Source: Roseibium aggregatum
GTDB taxonomy: Bacteria; Pseudomonadota; Alphaproteobacteria; Rhizobiales; Stappiaceae
Direction of reading: 5' to 3'
DNA length: 64,000 nt
NCBI RefSeq assembly: GCF_014692675.1
Contig: NZ_JABFCZ010000007.1
Coordinates: forward strand, 1 to 64,000
The notes under the pieces were generated by a model. That model was not told where the DNA came from and did no database searches. It worked only from the letters and a program-made list of their open reading frames with translations. Positions 38,237 through 48,542 of the stretch are shown one piece after another. The position numbers were made by a program, and so were the translations under genes. Every line of letters begins with the position of its first letter. The stretch's first letter is position 1.

Positions 38237-38719
38237 ATGACCATCAAAGTCGGCGATAAAATTCCGCAGGCCAAGTTTCATCACATGACGGCCGACGGGC
38301 CGGGAGAAATCAGCACAGACGACATCTTTGCAGGCAAGACCGTGGTGCTTTTCGCCGTGCCCGGCGCCTTCACGCCCACCTGCCACATGAACCACCTGCC
38401 CGGTTTTGTGGAACATGGCGATACCATCAAGGCCAAGGGCGTCGATACCATTGCCGTGCTTGCGACCAACGACCTGTTTGTCATGGACGCCTGGGCGAAG
38501 GCGACCAACGCCGCCGGCAAGATCGAATTCCTGTCCGATACGTCGGGCGACTTCGTCAAGGAAATCGGCCTTTCGATGGAAGCGCCGATCCTGGGGCACA
38601 CCCGGGCCCAGCGGTTCGCATTGATCGCAAAGGATGGCGTCGTGACCCATCTGGGCATCGAGGAAGGCCGCGAATTGTCCAAGTCGGGAGCCGCGGCCAT
38701 TCTCGAGGCGCTTTCCTGA
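38237..38719 (+). CDS. peroxiredoxin, Prx5 type, single cysteine
   Basis: 160 residues. It reduces peroxides using Cys49 in FAVPGAFTPTCHMNHLPG, the Prx5/AhpC-TSA signature. Cys49 is the only cysteine, so it is a 1-Cys enzyme that needs an external thiol such as glutathione/glutaredoxin. It has no signal peptide, so it is cytosolic. The terminator follows at 38747-38777. Confidence 0.93.
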   Translation: MTIKVGDKIPQAKFHHMTADGPGEISTDDIFAGKTVVLFAVPGAFTPTCHMNHLPGFVEHGDTIKAKGVDTIAVLATNDLFVMDAWAKATNAAGKIEFLSDTSGDFVKEIGLSMEAPILGHTRAQRFALIAKDGVVTHLGIEEGRELSKSGAAAILEALS

Positions 38720-38746
38720 ACGTCCGGACGAATCAAATCCAGCTGG

Positions 38747-38777
38747 AAACGGGGGCCTATGCGCCCCCGTTTTTTTC
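38747..38777 (+). terminator. terminator between peroxiredoxin and SURF1, overlapping the SURF1 3' end
   Basis: A 10-bp stem (38747-38756 with 38763-38772, AAACGGGGGC/GCCCCCGTTT) has a 6-nt loop and is followed by a T run to 38776. The SURF1 stop codon (38757-38759) sits in the loop, so the last SURF1 codons form one arm. Confidence 0.88.
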
Positions 38778-39569
38778 TGCCCGCGCGCGGCGCAGAAGGC
38801 TCACCGCATAGGTGAGGAAGACGCCGACCAGAGTCGCGGCGAGCCCGAACCAGGTCAGGGCATAGCCCAGGTGGTCGTTCTTGAATTTCACGATCGTCTC
38901 ACCGGCCTGGGGCAGGCCCGAAGCCGGCGTGTATCTGGCGTCGAGATCGATGCTGTAGGGGGCGAGCTTTTCGTCCGGCACGCCCAGGATCGAGGCCATG
39001 TCTTCGGTGTCGCGCGCGAACCAGATCCGGTTCTTCACATCCGTCTCCGGCGTCGCCCAGTTCGGTTTTTCCGAGCGGCGCAGCACACCCTCGATCCGCA
39101 CCGTGCCCGGCGGCGGGGTGAAGACTTCCTTTTTGATGTCCGGCGGAAGGTCCTGCGGAATAAAACCGCGGTTGACCATGACCAGCCAGCCCTCACCGGT
39201 TTCAAACGGGCTGTAGATGAAATACCCCGGCCCGGAATATTTGCCCTTCGCCTGGGACAGCGCGATGTAGTACTGCGCCGCGCCGTCCAGAAAATGGCCG
39301 CCTGTCATGACATGGCGGTAATCCGCCTCGTCCAGGTCCATCGCAGGCCACTGGTCCGGACCCGGGGCCGGCACCGGGTCCATCTGCAGATCTTCGGCGA
39401 CCTTGGCGATCAGGGCTTCCTTCCACGCAAGACGATCGACCTGCCAGAAGCCGAGCTTCAAAAGGACCGCCAGTGCACATACCGCCGCGATGAAGGGCCA
39501 CAATAATTTTCTGAACGGACTGCTGTTTCCGGCGGCCGTCTTACTGGTCAAGACGACCCTCCTCGGCAT
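38757..39569 (-). CDS. SURF1 family cytochrome oxidase assembly protein
   Basis: 270 residues, with a membrane helix near each end (LLWPFIAAVCALAVLLKLGFW and the last 30 residues, LTWFGLAATLVGVFLTYAV) and a periplasmic middle. Family motifs are LGFWQVDRLAWK, GYFIYSPFETGEGWLVMVNRG and RIEGVLRRSEK. It helps insert heme a in aa3 oxidase. The ATG at 39569 overlaps the end of DUF983 by 29 bp; a TTG at 39551 is an alternative. Last gene of the oxidase cluster. Confidence 0.92.
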   Translation of the reverse strand: MPRRVVLTSKTAAGNSSPFRKLLWPFIAAVCALAVLLKLGFWQVDRLAWKEALIAKVAEDLQMDPVPAPGPDQWPAMDLDEADYRHVMTGGHFLDGAAQYYIALSQAKGKYSGPGYFIYSPFETGEGWLVMVNRGFIPQDLPPDIKKEVFTPPPGTVRIEGVLRRSEKPNWATPETDVKNRIWFARDTEDMASILGVPDEKLAPYSIDLDARYTPASGLPQAGETIVKFKNDHLGYALTWFGLAATLVGVFLTYAVSLLRRARAEKNGGA

Positions 39570-39918
39570 TGTGCTTGTACTGCAGGGCGATCAGGATCCC
39601 CTTCAGCGGACGCAGAACACCGCCTGCCAGAATGACGGTCAGCGGCAGCCAGAGGACCAGGTGGACCCAGATCGGCGGCTGATAGGCGAGTTCCACCGCC
39701 AGAACCAGACCGACGATGATGAAACCGACGATCATGATGACAAAGACGGCCGGCCCGTCGCCGCTATCTGCGAAGTCATAACTCAGGCCGCAGTTGCGGC
39801 AGGACTTGGCGATGGTGAGAAATCCGGAAAACAACTTGCCCTGACCGCATCGGGGACAGCGCCCGGACAGGCCGGCCGAGATCGGGTTGACCGGCGGATA
39901 ATGGGCTTTATCGGACAT
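39541..39918 (-). CDS. DUF983 membrane protein with zinc-ribbon-like cysteines
   Basis: 125 residues from the ATG at 39918. The N-terminus has two CxxC pairs (GRCPRCGQGKLF and KSCRNCGLSYDF), suggesting a bound metal. Two membrane helices follow (VFVIMIVGFIIVGLVLAVEL and WVHLVLWLPLTVILAGGVL). Its constant place between ctaE and SURF1 in alphaproteobacteria argues for a role in oxidase biogenesis, but the function is unknown. Confidence 0.9.
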   Translation of the reverse strand: MSDKAHYPPVNPISAGLSGRCPRCGQGKLFSGFLTIAKSCRNCGLSYDFADSGDGPAVFVIMIVGFIIVGLVLAVELAYQPPIWVHLVLWLPLTVILAGGVLRPLKGILIALQYKHNAEEGRLDQ

Positions 39919-40035
39919 GCTCGAACCTTTCATGATCTTTCGACTGCCCCCCGCCGTTTCGAATTTTGTTTTCAAACGACAAGCGCCCGATCCCACGCGA
40001 GGACCGGGCGCCTGGCAATTTCACTTGTGCCCGGA

Positions 40036-40908
40036 TCAGTGGGCGGCAGGCACGCCCGCACCCCAGACGTAGATGGAGGCAAAGAGGAACAGCCAAACCA
40101 CGTCAACGAAGTGCCAGTACCAGGCAGCCGCTTCGAAGCCGAAGTGCTTTTCCGGAGTGAAGCCGCCGTTCAGAGCACGGATCAGGCAGACCAGCAGGAA
40201 GATCGTACCGACGATCACATGGAAGCCGTGGAAGCCGGTCGCCATGAAGAAGGTCGCGCCGTAAATGTTGCCGCTGAAGTCAAAGGCAGCGTGCGAGTAT
40301 TCGAACGCCTGGGTCATGGTGAACAGCACACCGAGCAGAACGGTCAGCGTCAGGCCCCACTTCAGGCCCTGGCGGTCGTTGTGCAGCAGGGCGTGGTGCG
40401 CCCAGGTCACGGTCGTGCCGGAAGTCAGCAGGATGATCGTGTTCAGCAGCGGCAGGTGCCAGGGATCGAAGGTTTCGATACCTGCGGGAGGCCAATGGCC
40501 ACCGGTGAATTCGGCGCGGGCATACTGAATGGTTTCGCCGGAGAACAGCGACGCGTCGAAATAGGCCCAGAACCAGGCAACGAAGAACATCACTTCCGAA
40601 GCGATGAACAGCAGCATGCCATAGCGCAGATGGAGCGAAACGACGCGGGTGTGATGACCTTCATGCGATTCACGGATCGTGTCACGCCACCAACTGAACA
40701 TCGTGTACAGGACGATCGCCAGACCAACGGCAAAGATGCCCCAACCGGTGAGGTCGATACCGAAGATCGCGAATTCCTTGTCCTGAAGGCCCTTCATCAG
40801 GCCGATGGCGCCGATGGCCATGACAAATGCGCCGATCGAGCCGATAAACGGCCACGGACTGGGATCGACCAGATGGTAGTCGTGATGTTTGGTGTGTGCC
40901 TCAGCCAT
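40036..40908 (-). CDS. ctaE: cytochrome c oxidase subunit III
   Basis: 290 residues from the ATG at 40908 (MAEAHTKHHDYHLVDPSPWP). Seven membrane helices are apparent, with the family motifs LFIASEVMFFVAWFWAYF, GHWPPAGIETFDPW and HGFHVIVGTIFLLVCLIR. It is the third core subunit of aa3 cytochrome c oxidase. It follows ctaG in the oxidase operon. Confidence 0.97.
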   Translation of the reverse strand: MAEAHTKHHDYHLVDPSPWPFIGSIGAFVMAIGAIGLMKGLQDKEFAIFGIDLTGWGIFAVGLAIVLYTMFSWWRDTIRESHEGHHTRVVSLHLRYGMLLFIASEVMFFVAWFWAYFDASLFSGETIQYARAEFTGGHWPPAGIETFDPWHLPLLNTIILLTSGTTVTWAHHALLHNDRQGLKWGLTLTVLLGVLFTMTQAFEYSHAAFDFSGNIYGATFFMATGFHGFHVIVGTIFLLVCLIRALNGGFTPEKHFGFEAAAWYWHFVDVVWLFLFASIYVWGAGVPAAH

Positions 40909-40958
40909 AGGCGTGCTCCCCGGAGTTCCCAAATACCGTCGCGTCCATCGCCACGGTT

Positions 40959-41573
40959 CTATAGCCTATCTTTTGCGACCGAACCGTCATCGGTCCGTAC
41001 CGCAACTGGTTTAACCGGCTCTTCGACCGGAAAAAAGGTATATGACAACGTGATTTCCTTCACGTGTGTCAGGTTCGGATCCTTCGCCATTTCGGGATCG
41101 ACGAAAAACACGACGGACATTTCCGCAGTCTCACCGGCCTCAAGCGCCTGCTCGGTAAAGCAGAAGCACTGGATCTTGTTGAAATAGACACCGGCTTCAT
41201 TCGGCGTGACATTGAAGACGGACGTCCCGGTGGTTTTGCGGTTACCGGTATTCTTGGCCAGATAAACCATCTGGGCCGTTTCGCCCATTTTCAGTTTGAC
41301 GGTCTTCACCTCGGGCTTGAAGGACCAGTTCAATGCCGGATTGACATTGCCGTCGAGCCGGACGGTGATTTCACGGTCGATGATCACATCGGAGCCGGCT
41401 TCCGCCCTTTGGGTCGTGCCGCCGTAGCCGGTCACCTGGCAAAAGAGCTGGTAAAGCGGAACGGCGGCATAGGCCGCACCGATCATAGAGACGAACAGGC
41501 CGGCGCACACCAGACCGACGATCCGGTTCCGGCGCGCAGACATGTCAGATTCTGTGGCGGGACGGTTGGTCAT
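40959..41573 (-). CDS. ctaG: cytochrome c oxidase assembly protein CtaG (Cox11)
   Basis: 204 residues from the ATG at 41573. One N-terminal membrane helix (IVGLVCAGLFVSMIGAAYAA) is followed by a periplasmic copper-chaperone domain. The copper-binding motif is KIQCFCFTEQ, and VPLYQLFCQVTGYGGTTQ is the Cox11 signature. It delivers copper to the CuB site of subunit I. It lies 8 bp downstream of the small coxF gene. Confidence 0.95.
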   Translation of the reverse strand: MTNRPATESDMSARRNRIVGLVCAGLFVSMIGAAYAAVPLYQLFCQVTGYGGTTQRAEAGSDVIIDREITVRLDGNVNPALNWSFKPEVKTVKLKMGETAQMVYLAKNTGNRKTTGTSVFNVTPNEAGVYFNKIQCFCFTEQALEAGETAEMSVVFFVDPEMAKDPNLTHVKEITLSYTFFPVEEPVKPVAVRTDDGSVAKDRL

Positions 41574-41581
41574 TGCGATCC

Positions 41582-41737
41582 TCACAAGGGCCTGGTGAGA
41601 ACGTCAGGCCCCATCTTCACGATGGTGACCACGTAAAACAGGATGACCAGGGCAGCGAGCACCAGTGCGATCGCGATCGAGCGCGAGCGGCGGGCCTGCT
41701 TCTGCTTTTCGGTCAGCTTCACACGATCGTCTTCCAT
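41582..41737 (-). CDS. CoxF-type small membrane protein (51 aa)
   Basis: An ORF of 51 codons between ctaB and ctaG, ATG at 41737 and TGA at 41582. The product has a charged N-terminus ([20 protein letters not shown]) and one membrane helix ([20 protein letters not shown]), followed by [11 protein letters not shown]. Rhizobial oxidase operons carry a short protein of this shape, called CoxF, at exactly this place. Spacing is tight: 7 bp from ctaB and 8 bp to ctaG. Its role is unknown. Confidence 0.85.
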   Translation of the reverse strand: MEDDRVKLTEKQKQARRSRSIAIALVLAALVILFYVVTIVKMGPDVLTRPL

Positions 41738-41744
41738 GACCACC

Positions 41745-42683
41745 TCAGACCATCCGCGTCAGAAGGTTTTCGCCCAGGAGAAGAGCGAAAATCAGGAAGA
41801 GATAAAGAATGGAATAGCTGAAAAGCCGGATCGCGGCCTTGCGCGCCGCATCGCCTTCGCGCTTGCGCCAGACGTTGAAGGCAAGGGCAACGAACACGGC
41901 GCTCAAGGCGGACGAAACGCCGCCGTAAACCGGGCCCGCGAAGCCGAGCAGATACGGGCTGACCACGATCGGCGCCAGGATGACCGCATAGGCGAGGATC
42001 TGGGTCCGCGTGGAGGATTCCCCGGCCACGACCGGCATCATCGGGATGCCTGCGGCCCGGTAGTCGCCGCTCTTGAACAGAGCCAGCGCCCAGAAATGGG
42101 GCGGCGTCCACATGAAGATGATCAGGAACAGGATCAGGCTTTCCAGACTGACATTGCCCGTTACCGCCGCCCAGCCGATGATCGGAGGGAATGCGCCGGC
42201 CGCACCGCCGATGACGATATTCTGCGGCGTGGAGCGCTTCAGCCACATGGTGTAGATCACCACGTAGAAGAGGATCGTGAAGGCGAGAAAGGCTCCGGTG
42301 AACCAGTTCACCACGAGACCGAGCGTCAGGACGGATCCGAGAGAAAGGGTCAGGCCGAAGACCAGGGCTTCGTCGGGCGTGATCTTGCCGGCCGGAATCG
42401 GGCGCTTTTTCGTCCGCGACATGATGCGGTCGATGTCGGCGTCATACCACATGTTCAGCGCTCCGGAAGCGCCTGCGCCGATGGCGATGCAAAGGAGGCC
42501 CACGCCGGCGAGAACCGGATGCAGCTGACCCGGAGCCAGCATCATGCCGACGAAGGCGGTGAAGATCACCAGTGACATGACGCGCGGCTTCAACAGCGCG
42601 ATGTAGTCACCGACCGATCCCATTCCACCTTCCCAGGTGGCGTCCTGCCCGGTCATCATTTCGTGGCGCTCTGCGAGCGACAT
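41745..42683 (-). CDS. ctaB: protoheme IX farnesyltransferase (heme O synthase)
   Basis: 312 residues from the ATG at 42683. A UbiA-superfamily prenyltransferase with about nine membrane helices. The first Asp-rich motif is [19 protein letters not shown] and the opening block is [20 protein letters not shown]. It converts heme b to heme O, the precursor of heme a for CtaD. It lies 141 bp after ctaD; that gap has GC hairpins but no clear terminator. Confidence 0.95.
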   Translation of the reverse strand: MSLAERHEMMTGQDATWEGGMGSVGDYIALLKPRVMSLVIFTAFVGMMLAPGQLHPVLAGVGLLCIAIGAGASGALNMWYDADIDRIMSRTKKRPIPAGKITPDEALVFGLTLSLGSVLTLGLVVNWFTGAFLAFTILFYVVIYTMWLKRSTPQNIVIGGAAGAFPPIIGWAAVTGNVSLESLILFLIIFMWTPPHFWALALFKSGDYRAAGIPMMPVVAGESSTRTQILAYAVILAPIVVSPYLLGFAGPVYGGVSSALSAVFVALAFNVWRKREGDAARKAAIRLFSYSILYLFLIFALLLGENLLTRMV

Positions 42684-42824
42684 GCGGCCTATCCTTATTC
42701 TCTTCCCGAACCGGCGATTGTTTGCGTGCCGGTGCTTTTTGTGTTGCGGCACCGCGCCTGAGGGCGCGATGCCGGTTGTCGGTGGCGGCCGGCGGACCCC
42801 GGAAGGTCTGCCGGCCGTTTGCCG

Positions 42825-44492
<1,668 letters not shown>

Positions 44493-44557
44493 TCATGCGC
44501 TGCGCGCCTGTTTGCCCTGAGCGCGCAGCTTCCCCAGTTTCATTGCCGTCCGGAAGC

Positions 44558-45484
44558 TTACCGTGCGGCGACCTTCATGTTGGCCTTGGCGGTGTCTGCA
44601 GCGGCAGACTTGCGCTCGGCGTCGATCTTGGCCAGCAGCTGCTGGTTCGCCTCGTCGACGTCTTCCTTGGCTGCCTCAGCCCAGGCATCGTATTGCTCCT
44701 GGGTGACGACGCGGATGGCGATCGGCATGAAGGCATGATCCTTGCCGCAAAGCTCGGAGCACTGACCGTAGTAGATGCCGGTGCTGCGGGCACGGAACCA
44801 GGTTTCGTTCAGGCGGCCCGGAACGGCATCCACCTTGATGCCGAATGCAGGCATGGCGAAGGAATGAAGCACGTCGGCCGCAGTCACCTGAATACGCACG
44901 GTCTTTCCCACCGGCACCACCATGGTGTTGTCGACGGCCAGGAGGCGCGGCACTTGCGAAATATCGATGCCACGGGCTTCGGCGGCATCCTTGCGCTCGT
45001 CGTCGCTCATGATGATGGAATCGAAGCTCACATCCTCCATGCCCTCGTCGGCGTATTCATAGCCCCAGTACCACTGGTAGCCGGTCGCCTTGACGGTCAT
45101 GTCGTATTCCGGGATGTCGAGCTCCTTGAAGAGCAGGCGGAACGACGGGATCGCAATCACGACAAGGACCAGGATCGGAACGATCGTCCAGACCACTTCG
45201 ATCACCGTGTTGTGCGACGTCCGCGACGGTGTCGGATTGGCCTTGGAGTTGAACCGCACCATCACGATCACCAGCAGGGCCAGGACAAACAGCGTGATGA
45301 CGGTGACAATTCCGAGTGTCAGATTGTTAAACGAATGGATGCCGTCCATGATCTCGGTATCGGACTCCTGCAGCCCGATCTGCCACGGCTTGATTCCGGA
45401 TTCCGCCAGAACCGCCCCTGTTGAAGCGGCGAGTGCAGCCGCACCGCCCGTCAGCTTCATGAGACGCTTGAAGATAGCCTTCAC
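44558..45484 (-). CDS. ctaC: cytochrome c oxidase subunit II
   Basis: 308 residues from the GTG at 45484, which has GGGAG seven bases upstream. A signal peptide (ending TGAVLAE) and two membrane helices come first, then the cupredoxin domain. The CuA motif is YYGQCSELCGKDHAFMPIAI, and GYQWYWGYEYADEG is the electron-entry Trp region. The C-terminal ~45 residues are a charged helix-prone tail (EDVDEANQQLLAKIDAERKS) longer than in many homologues. It is the first gene of the oxidase operon, preceded by a ~500-bp regulatory gap. Confidence 0.97.
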   Translation of the reverse strand: MKAIFKRLMKLTGGAAALAASTGAVLAESGIKPWQIGLQESDTEIMDGIHSFNNLTLGIVTVITLFVLALLVIVMVRFNSKANPTPSRTSHNTVIEVVWTIVPILVLVVIAIPSFRLLFKELDIPEYDMTVKATGYQWYWGYEYADEGMEDVSFDSIIMSDDERKDAAEARGIDISQVPRLLAVDNTMVVPVGKTVRIQVTAADVLHSFAMPAFGIKVDAVPGRLNETWFRARSTGIYYGQCSELCGKDHAFMPIAIRVVTQEQYDAWAEAAKEDVDEANQQLLAKIDAERKSAAADTAKANMKVAAR

Positions 45485-45612
45485 GTCTACGCTCCCTTCC
45501 CTCTTAATCCGCCCAATTCCAGGCGGACCACGCATGCCTATTTCCCGGGCCGTGAAGCCCGCTCAACATTTAGGCAGAACCCTGCCCAAGAAACGGCATT
45601 CCGATCCGGATT

Positions 45613-45709
45613 TGCCGCATCATAAACACAATCGCCAATGTAGCGCGATCTGGCCCGTAGCTGGAGCGGCGATCTGCCGCATGCATCACGCTAGAGGCCT
45701 AATGCCGCA
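45613..45709. repeat. repeated TGCCGCA motif upstream of ctaC
   Basis: TGCCGCA occurs at 45613-45619, 45675-45681 and 45703-45709, and its complement TGCGGCA at 45873-45879, all within the 497-bp gene-free stretch 45485-45981 upstream of ctaC. Such clustering in a promoter region suggests a binding site; I cannot name the regulator. Confidence 0.4.
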
Positions 45710-45782
45710 CAAAAACCACAACAATCGCCTATCTGCAATGGTGTTAACGGTTTTTATTTTGCCGTAGCAAGAACCCTTCCAG

Positions 45783-45796
45783 TTGATATTTGTCAA
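45783..45796. promoter_or_regulatory. FNR/FixK-type box
   Basis: TTGATATTTGTCAA has perfect TTGA and TCAA half-sites with six bases between, the FNR/FixK arrangement. It lies 299 bp upstream of ctaC and 186 bp upstream of the IalB gene. Oxygen control of the oxidase is plausible but inferred. Confidence 0.45.
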
Positions 45797-45981
45797 TGAC
45801 CGCCCGAATTCCGCTAAAAAACCAAGGAATATGCTATCGACAGTGCCTACGGGCTGGTCATGGGCACCCTGTTGCGGCAATGTCGCCGATGAAATCTGAC
45901 GCTGATTCGTCTTCTGGATTACGGTTGAAAACTCATGTGATCCAGGCCGGAATCGACTGGCGCAATTGACTGGAGGATTCT

Positions 45982-46551
45982 TTGTCGATCCGTTCGTTGC
46001 AATACCGTACTGCTTTTCTCCGGACGTCGGCCGGACATTACGGCAAAAAACTCTGCAAGGCGCTGTTGACCCTGAGCGTGATTGCAGCAGGCCTTGCCAC
46101 TTCGACCCCGCCGGTTTCGGCCCAGGGAGAAGTCAAGTCGACCCATGGCGACTGGCAAATGCGTTGCGATACGCCCCCGGGCGCCACAAGCGAGCAATGC
46201 GCCCTTATCCAGAACGTTACGGCCGAAGACCGCGAAAACGTGGGCCTGTCGGTCATTGTGCTGAAAACGGCTGACAAACAGGCACGGATCCTCAGGGTCC
46301 TTGCGCCTCTCGGCGTTCTCCTGCCTTCCGGTCTGGGACTGAGAGTGGATGATACGGATATCGGCCGGGCCGGCTTCGTCCGCTGCCTGCCCAACGGCTG
46401 CATCGCCGAAGTCATTCTGGAAGATGCGCTGCTGGCCAAGCTGAAAGCCGGCGGACAGGCGACCTTCATCATCTTCCAGACCCCGGAAGAAGGCATCGGC
46501 ATCCCGATCTCGCTGAAGGGCTTTTCCGCAGGCTTCGACGCCCTGCCCTGA
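45982..46551 (+). CDS. invasion associated locus B (IalB) family protein
   Basis: 189 residues from the TTG at 45982, supported by TGGAGGA five bases upstream. A long N-terminus with a hydrophobic segment (LLTLSVIAAGLATSTPPVSA) acts as a signal, so it is exported. The mature domain has THGDWQMRCDTPPGATSEQC and RCLPNGCIAEVILEDALL, the IalB pattern with paired cysteines. Named from Bartonella, but widespread in non-pathogenic rhizobia beside ctaC/tldD. The function is unknown here. Confidence 0.9.
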   Translation: MSIRSLQYRTAFLRTSAGHYGKKLCKALLTLSVIAAGLATSTPPVSAQGEVKSTHGDWQMRCDTPPGATSEQCALIQNVTAEDRENVGLSVIVLKTADKQARILRVLAPLGVLLPSGLGLRVDDTDIGRAGFVRCLPNGCIAEVILEDALLAKLKAGGQATFIIFQTPEEGIGIPISLKGFSAGFDALP

Positions 46552-46606
46552 TCGCTGGCCATCTGACCACCGGTCGATCTGACCGCCAACATCCCGGACT
46601 TCTGCC

Positions 46607-48403
46607 TCAGGCGGACGGGCCAGGCTTGTCGTCCTCGTCGGCGGCAGCCGACCGTCGCGGCGTAATGCCGTGGAGCCGGTCGGTCCCGGCGAACGGACCA
46701 TCGGTCATTTCCATGTCCAGCCGTTCCTGATCGCGGCGGCGGACATCCTCTTCAACCTGGGCAATGCGGTCCTGGGGAATGCCGAGCCGTTCCAGGGCGG
46801 CCTTTCCGAAGGCGACGCTGGATTCGAACGTTTCCCGGATCTGGTAGTCGACGCCCTGTTTCGTCAGCGCGAGGGCATGCGCCCGGTCCGTCGCCCGGCA
46901 GAACAACAGCGCCTTGGGGAAGCCTTCCCGGATCAGTTCGATCGATTTGCCCATGACACGATCGTTTTCGATACACATGGCAATCAGGGCGGCCTTGCCC
47001 GCGCCCGCGGCGGCAAGCACGTCGGCGCGCGTGGCATCGCCGTAATAGACCTTGTAACCGAGCTTGCGCGCGTAGGCGATCCGGTCCGGCCGGTTGTCGA
47101 TCGCCGTGATTTCGAGACCTTCCGACGTCAGGATCTGCGCGACCATCATCCCGAACCGACCGAATCCGATGACAAGGACGGTCGGCATCGCCTCCTCGAA
47201 GGTCTCGATGGCCGGGCTGTCGCTGCCTCTCGCCTTCATGCGGCCGGCGACCGCATCGAGGCCGAGACAGGCCAGGGGCGTCATCAGCATCGAGATGATG
47301 ACGATCGCGTTCAGGATATTGGCATGCTGATAGTCCAGGACCCGGCTGCCGATCGCCGCGGTAAAGAGCACGAAGGCGAATTCCCCGCCCTGGGGCAAGG
47401 TCACCGCAACCCTTAGCGCATCGGAATTGGACGACCCGCTCACCCGGGTCAGCCCCCAGAGATAGGCGCCCTTGATCAGCATGACGACGACCACGCCGGC
47501 AAGCACTTCCGCCAGATGGTTCCGAAGAACCGAGAAATCGAGAGACATGCCGACCGCGATGAAGAAAAGGCCCATCAACAGAGAGCGGAACGGTTCGATA
47601 TCGGCTTCCAGCGTGTGCTTGAAACTGGATTCGGCAAGAAGGACCCCTGCCAGGAACGCGCCCATCGCCATGGACAGGCCGACCGTATGCATCAGGTCCG
47701 CGCTTCCCAGCGCAACCAGAAGGGCTGCGGTCAGCATGACTTCCCGGGCCCGGCTTCCGGCCAGAAACAGAAACAGCGGAGAGGCCAGGTATCGTCCTGC
47801 CAGGATAACCGCCGCGACGGCGCCGAGCGTCTTGGCCGTTTCCGCCAGAATGCCGGGACCGCCTTCACCGGCCTCCCCCGGCGCCAGGATGGAAACCATC
47901 GCCAGAAGCGGCACGATGGCAATGTCCTGCAGGAGCAGGATGCCGAACGCGCGCTGACCGTAGGCGGAGGACAATTGTCCGCGTTCCTGCAGGATCTGAA
48001 GGGCAAAGGCGGTGGAGGACAGGGCCATGCCGAAACCGGCGACCAGGGCTGCGCCGGTCGACAGGCCCGCAAGGGAAGCGACGCCGAAAAACGTCAGCCC
48101 CGTCAGGACGACCTGGGCGGTTCCCAGGCCGAAAATGTCCCGCTTCATCCGCCACAATTTCTTCGGATCGAGCTCCAGACCGATCACGAACAGCAGCAGA
48201 ACCACGCCCAGTTCGGCGACATGCAGCACATCCTTGCCGGCCTCGATCAGTTTGAAGCCGAAGGGGCCGAGGACGACACCGGCGGCCAGATAGCCGACGA
48301 CCGACCCCAACCCGAGCCGCTTGGCGATCGGCACCGCCACGACGGTCGCCGTCAGAAGAACGATCGCTTCATGAAGAAACGGAGGTACGCCGTCAGCCGC
48401 CAT
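46607..48403 (-). CDS. Kef-type monovalent cation/proton antiporter with TrkA-N domain
   Basis: 598 residues from the ATG at 48403, preceded by GGGAG. About twelve membrane helices form a CPA2 exchanger (VVGYLAAGVVLGPFGFKLIE; LLFVIGLELDPKKLW; GFGMALSSTAFALQILQERG). The C-terminal Rossmann RCK domain starts at TVLVIGFGRFGMMVAQILTS and binds NAD(H). It resembles KefB/KefC, glutathione-gated K+ efflux, but without a KefF/KefG partner nearby the name is left open. It is monocistronic and converges on the IalB gene. Confidence 0.9.
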   Translation of the reverse strand: MAADGVPPFLHEAIVLLTATVVAVPIAKRLGLGSVVGYLAAGVVLGPFGFKLIEAGKDVLHVAELGVVLLLFVIGLELDPKKLWRMKRDIFGLGTAQVVLTGLTFFGVASLAGLSTGAALVAGFGMALSSTAFALQILQERGQLSSAYGQRAFGILLLQDIAIVPLLAMVSILAPGEAGEGGPGILAETAKTLGAVAAVILAGRYLASPLFLFLAGSRAREVMLTAALLVALGSADLMHTVGLSMAMGAFLAGVLLAESSFKHTLEADIEPFRSLLMGLFFIAVGMSLDFSVLRNHLAEVLAGVVVVMLIKGAYLWGLTRVSGSSNSDALRVAVTLPQGGEFAFVLFTAAIGSRVLDYQHANILNAIVIISMLMTPLACLGLDAVAGRMKARGSDSPAIETFEEAMPTVLVIGFGRFGMMVAQILTSEGLEITAIDNRPDRIAYARKLGYKVYYGDATRADVLAAAGAGKAALIAMCIENDRVMGKSIELIREGFPKALLFCRATDRAHALALTKQGVDYQIRETFESSVAFGKAALERLGIPQDRIAQVEEDVRRRDQERLDMEMTDGPFAGTDRLHGITPRRSAAADEDDKPGPSA

Positions 48404-48542
48404 TCTGTCTCCCGGTTTCAAATCAGCCGCAAAGCCCGTCAGCGACTGACTGTAACCCGAATCGGTAACTCATTTCCGAAGTCCGGTATAAAGAGCGGCA
48501 ATTTGCCGGGCTTCAGCACCCCGAAGCCCGGAGACTACGCCG

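Noticed and set aside
39983..40013. GC hairpin between ctaE and DUF983
   Set aside because: The stem is plausible but no T run follows on the minus strand, so it is not listed as a terminator.
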